A stretch of 15,407 bases of DNA, from NCBI RefSeq assembly GCF_007280555.1, contig NZ_VKDB01000043.1, positions 1 through 15,407 of the forward strand. The letters run 5' to 3'. Source of the stretch: Deinococcus detaillensis (GTDB lineage Bacteria > Deinococcota > Deinococci > Deinococcales > Deinococcaceae). The position numbers and the translations under genes were made by a program. The notes below the pieces were generated by a model. The model did not search any database, had not been told where the DNA came from, and saw only the letters and a list, made by a program, of their open reading frames with translations. Shown here piece by piece: positions 14,284 through 15,407 of this stretch (position 1 is its first letter; each line of letters opens with the position of its first letter).

Positions 14284-14862
14284 ATGCCCGAACCTGTTGC
14301 CTTTCCCGAGAGCCTGAGCACGCCGCGTTTGCTGCTGCGGGTACCCACCGCCGCCGACGGCCCGCTGATGGCGGCGGCGGTCAATGCCAACTTGGAGCAC
14401 CTGCGGCCCTGGATGCCCTGGGCGCAGCAGCCCCGCACCCCCGAGCAGCAAAGCGAGAGCATGGCCCGCGCCCATGACCGGTTTTTGCAGGGCGAGGACT
14501 TGATGTACCTGATGCTGAAAGGCGGGCAGATTATCGGCTCATGCGGTCTTCACCGAATCGACTGGAGCGTTCCGGCGGGCGACATCGGCTACTGGCTAGA
14601 CTCCCGCCACCTCGGGCACGGCTACGTCACCGAAATGGCCGCCGCCCTGACGGACTTGGCCCTTACCCCAGCTCAGCGCGGCGGCCTCGGCTTGGAGCGC
14701 CTCGAAATTCGCTGTGACCCGCGCAACCACAAAAGCGCCGCCGTGCCCGAGCGGCTGGGTTACGAATTAGAAGCGAGGCTCAAGCGCAATGCCAGAGACG
14801 CCCAACATCCTGAGCAACTGCGCGACACCTTGGTGTTTGCAAAGTGGCCGCCAGAAAAGTAA
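14284..14862 (+). CDS. GNAT-family acetyltransferase, RimJ/RimL-like
   Basis: 192 aa. It begins with the ESLSTPRLLLRVPTAAD pattern typical of RimJ/RimL-type N-acetyltransferases. The acetyl-CoA phosphate loop (R/Q)xxGxG/A is present as RHLGHGYV (near residue 108), preceded by GDIGYWLD and followed by a helix. LEIRCDPRNHKSAAVPERLGYE matches the family's motif B region (usual N-x-x-S-x-x-(V/L)-x-E-K-x-G-F). It acetylates an amine on a protein or small molecule; the substrate is unknown. Cytoplasmic. Divergent from the M3 peptidase gene; start supported by TAAGCT upstream. Confidence 0.9.
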   Translation: MPEPVAFPESLSTPRLLLRVPTAADGPLMAAAVNANLEHLRPWMPWAQQPRTPEQQSESMARAHDRFLQGEDLMYLMLKGGQIIGSCGLHRIDWSVPAGDIGYWLDSRHLGHGYVTEMAAALTDLALTPAQRGGLGLERLEIRCDPRNHKSAAVPERLGYELEARLKRNARDAQHPEQLRDTLVFAKWPPEK

Positions 14863-14881
14863 CGTTTACAGGCCACTTCAT

Positions 14882-15097
14882 TTAATCGAAGAGCATCAGA
14901 ATAAATTCGTGGAGCCTTTTGATGTTACGCGGGTTCTGGACGAATAGTTCTGCAATTGCTGCAAAATTCGTCCAGCCGGACAGCCTGAGTAGCGCCGTTA
15001 AAACTAAAAGAGTGGGAAAAGAAGAACATTCGAATTCTAAGATGGGCTGAGCGTTCGGTGCCATTCTGGAAGAAAGCAGAATGACCGGGGTCGGCAC
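14882..15097 (-). CDS. Doubtful 71-aa ORF, possible transposase-like fragment
   Basis: GTG-initiated with no clear ribosome site or leaderless -10. The segment FPTLLVLTALLRLSGWTNFAAIAELF recalls the helical N-terminal region of some DDE transposases, but the match is vague and no catalytic domain follows. It lies in the AT-rich region after the GNAT gene. It could be a remnant or a chance ORF. Confidence 0.2.
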   Translation of the reverse strand: MPTPVILLSSRMAPNAQPILEFECSSFPTLLVLTALLRLSGWTNFAAIAELFVQNPRNIKRLHEFILMLFD

Positions 15098-15247
15098 TCT
15101 TCATTTAACAGGCCTGTCAGAGCATTGTCAGAGACAAGCGATTGAGATCAGATTGTCGAAATGAACACAACAATCTGAATCAGTTCATCACTTTTTCAGA
15201 AACTTTACCTTCGCTGTTACGTATTCCGCTCAATTTCACTTACAGCT

Positions 15248-15310
15248 TTTGGGAGAATAATTGGCTGAGCCAAAAACACACTCAGCCGTTTATTCTCCCA
15301 AATGTTTTTT
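15248..15310 (+). terminator. Very long hairpin with T-tract
   Basis: A 13-nt arm (15248-15260) and GGCTGAG (15263-15269) pair with CTCAGCC (15281-15287) and a 13-nt arm (15290-15302), giving 20 Watson-Crick pairs broken only by a 2-nt internal mismatch; the loop is 11 nt. A T-run (15305-15310) follows on the plus strand. It fits a strong intrinsic terminator, but no protein gene precedes it on the plus strand closer than 14862. It may end an unseen small RNA, or be a mobile palindromic element. Confidence 0.6.
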
Positions 15311-15364
15311 GGTATCTGATTAGCGGCTTCCGGCGCTCCCGTCCAAGGACGAGGGTGCTGCTGT

Positions 15365-15370
15365 TAAGCT
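15365..15370 (+). promoter_or_regulatory. Leaderless-type -10 of the last, partial gene
   Basis: TAAGCT, 7 nt before ATG 15378, no Shine-Dalgarno. Confidence 0.4.
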
Positions 15371-15377
15371 GTGGCGC

Positions 15378-15407
15378 ATGGCTGGGACGCTGAGAGAACA
15401 GGATCTG
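15378..15407 (+). CDS. Start of a gene cut by the window end
   Basis: ATG 15378 opens a frame of ten codons (MAGTLREQDL) that runs off the window. The start is supported by TAAGCT 7 nt upstream, the same layout as other genes here, and by the return to GC-rich sequence. Product cannot be judged from ten residues. Confidence 0.4.
   Translation, partial: MAGTLREQDL

Larger units (their letters stand above)
14863..15377. other. AT-rich, repeat-rich region with no confident gene
   Basis: Base composition is clearly lower in GC than the genes around it. It holds one doubtful ORF (14882-15097, minus), an 11-bp-period direct repeat TGTCAGAG (15115-15122, 15126-15133), TTGTC/GACAA (15125-15129/15133-15137), TCAGATTGT/ACAATCTGA (15148-15156/15170-15178) and a large hairpin (15248-15302). 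It may be acquired DNA or the decayed end of a mobile element. No IS ends are proven. Confidence 0.5.

Noticed and set aside
14876..15108. 10-bp direct repeat CTTCATTTAA at 14876-14885 and 15099-15108 as a target-site duplication around the AT-rich ORF
   Set aside because: No terminal inverted repeats lie inside the copies, and an AT-rich 10-mer can recur by chance; it would need an empty site in a relative.
1..15407. CRISPR arrays
   Set aside because: No regularly spaced identical repeats with unique spacers; the only tandem repeats are in-frame in the RGG gene.

Overview
The window looks like a chromosomal segment of a Deinococcus species. Three things point there. Coding GC is high. One gene (10598-11050) closely resembles the D. 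radiodurans MazG-like pyrophosphohydrolase DR2231. Many genes carry a TANNNT hexamer exactly 6-7 nt before an ATG with no Shine-Dalgarno, the layout known for leaderless mRNAs in Deinococcus. The species cannot be named from this sequence.

Layout. Positions 1-441 have no gene I can support, but hold a near-consensus minus-strand promoter that reads out of the window through three hairpins. 442-3077 is a translationally coupled pair of CNNM/CorC-type membrane proteins (DUF21 + CBS pair + CorC/HlyC domain). 3170-5669 is a tight plus-strand operon: a 76-aa helical protein, an ArsR-type HTH protein with a DUF2087 tail, an M29 metallo-aminopeptidase, and a small GIY-YIG-fold protein that has lost its YIG motif. 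On the minus strand follow an FAD-dependent dehydrogenase (5810-7468) and an acidic/coiled-coil protein with RGG/YQG-rich tandem repeats (7675-8613, with a strong terminator). Next come an unknown 115-aa gene (plus) and a HAD-family hydrolase (minus).

9695-10142 has no protein gene. It holds a structured RNA candidate (about 9871-10055, plus) that ends in a textbook terminator and resembles HEARO/omega RNA, the guide-RNA scaffold of IscB/IsrB transposon nucleases, with no nuclease gene beside it. After it come an exported two-cysteine DsbD-alpha-like protein and the DR2231-like pyrophosphohydrolase. The minus strand then carries an M20 amidohydrolase (with terminator) and an M3 oligoendopeptidase, followed by a divergent GNAT acetyltransferase. 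The last 515 nt are AT-richer, largely non-coding and rich in inverted repeats, including a 55-nt near-perfect hairpin with a T-tract. The first ten codons of a further gene start at 15378.

Functionally most genes are housekeeping or accessory: peptide and amide hydrolysis (M29, M20, M3), nucleotide sanitation (MazG-like), ion-transport-type membrane proteins and redox functions. The most unusual elements are the solitary omega-RNA-like locus, the RGG-repeat protein, the GIY-YIG protein with a damaged active site, and the repeat-rich end region.
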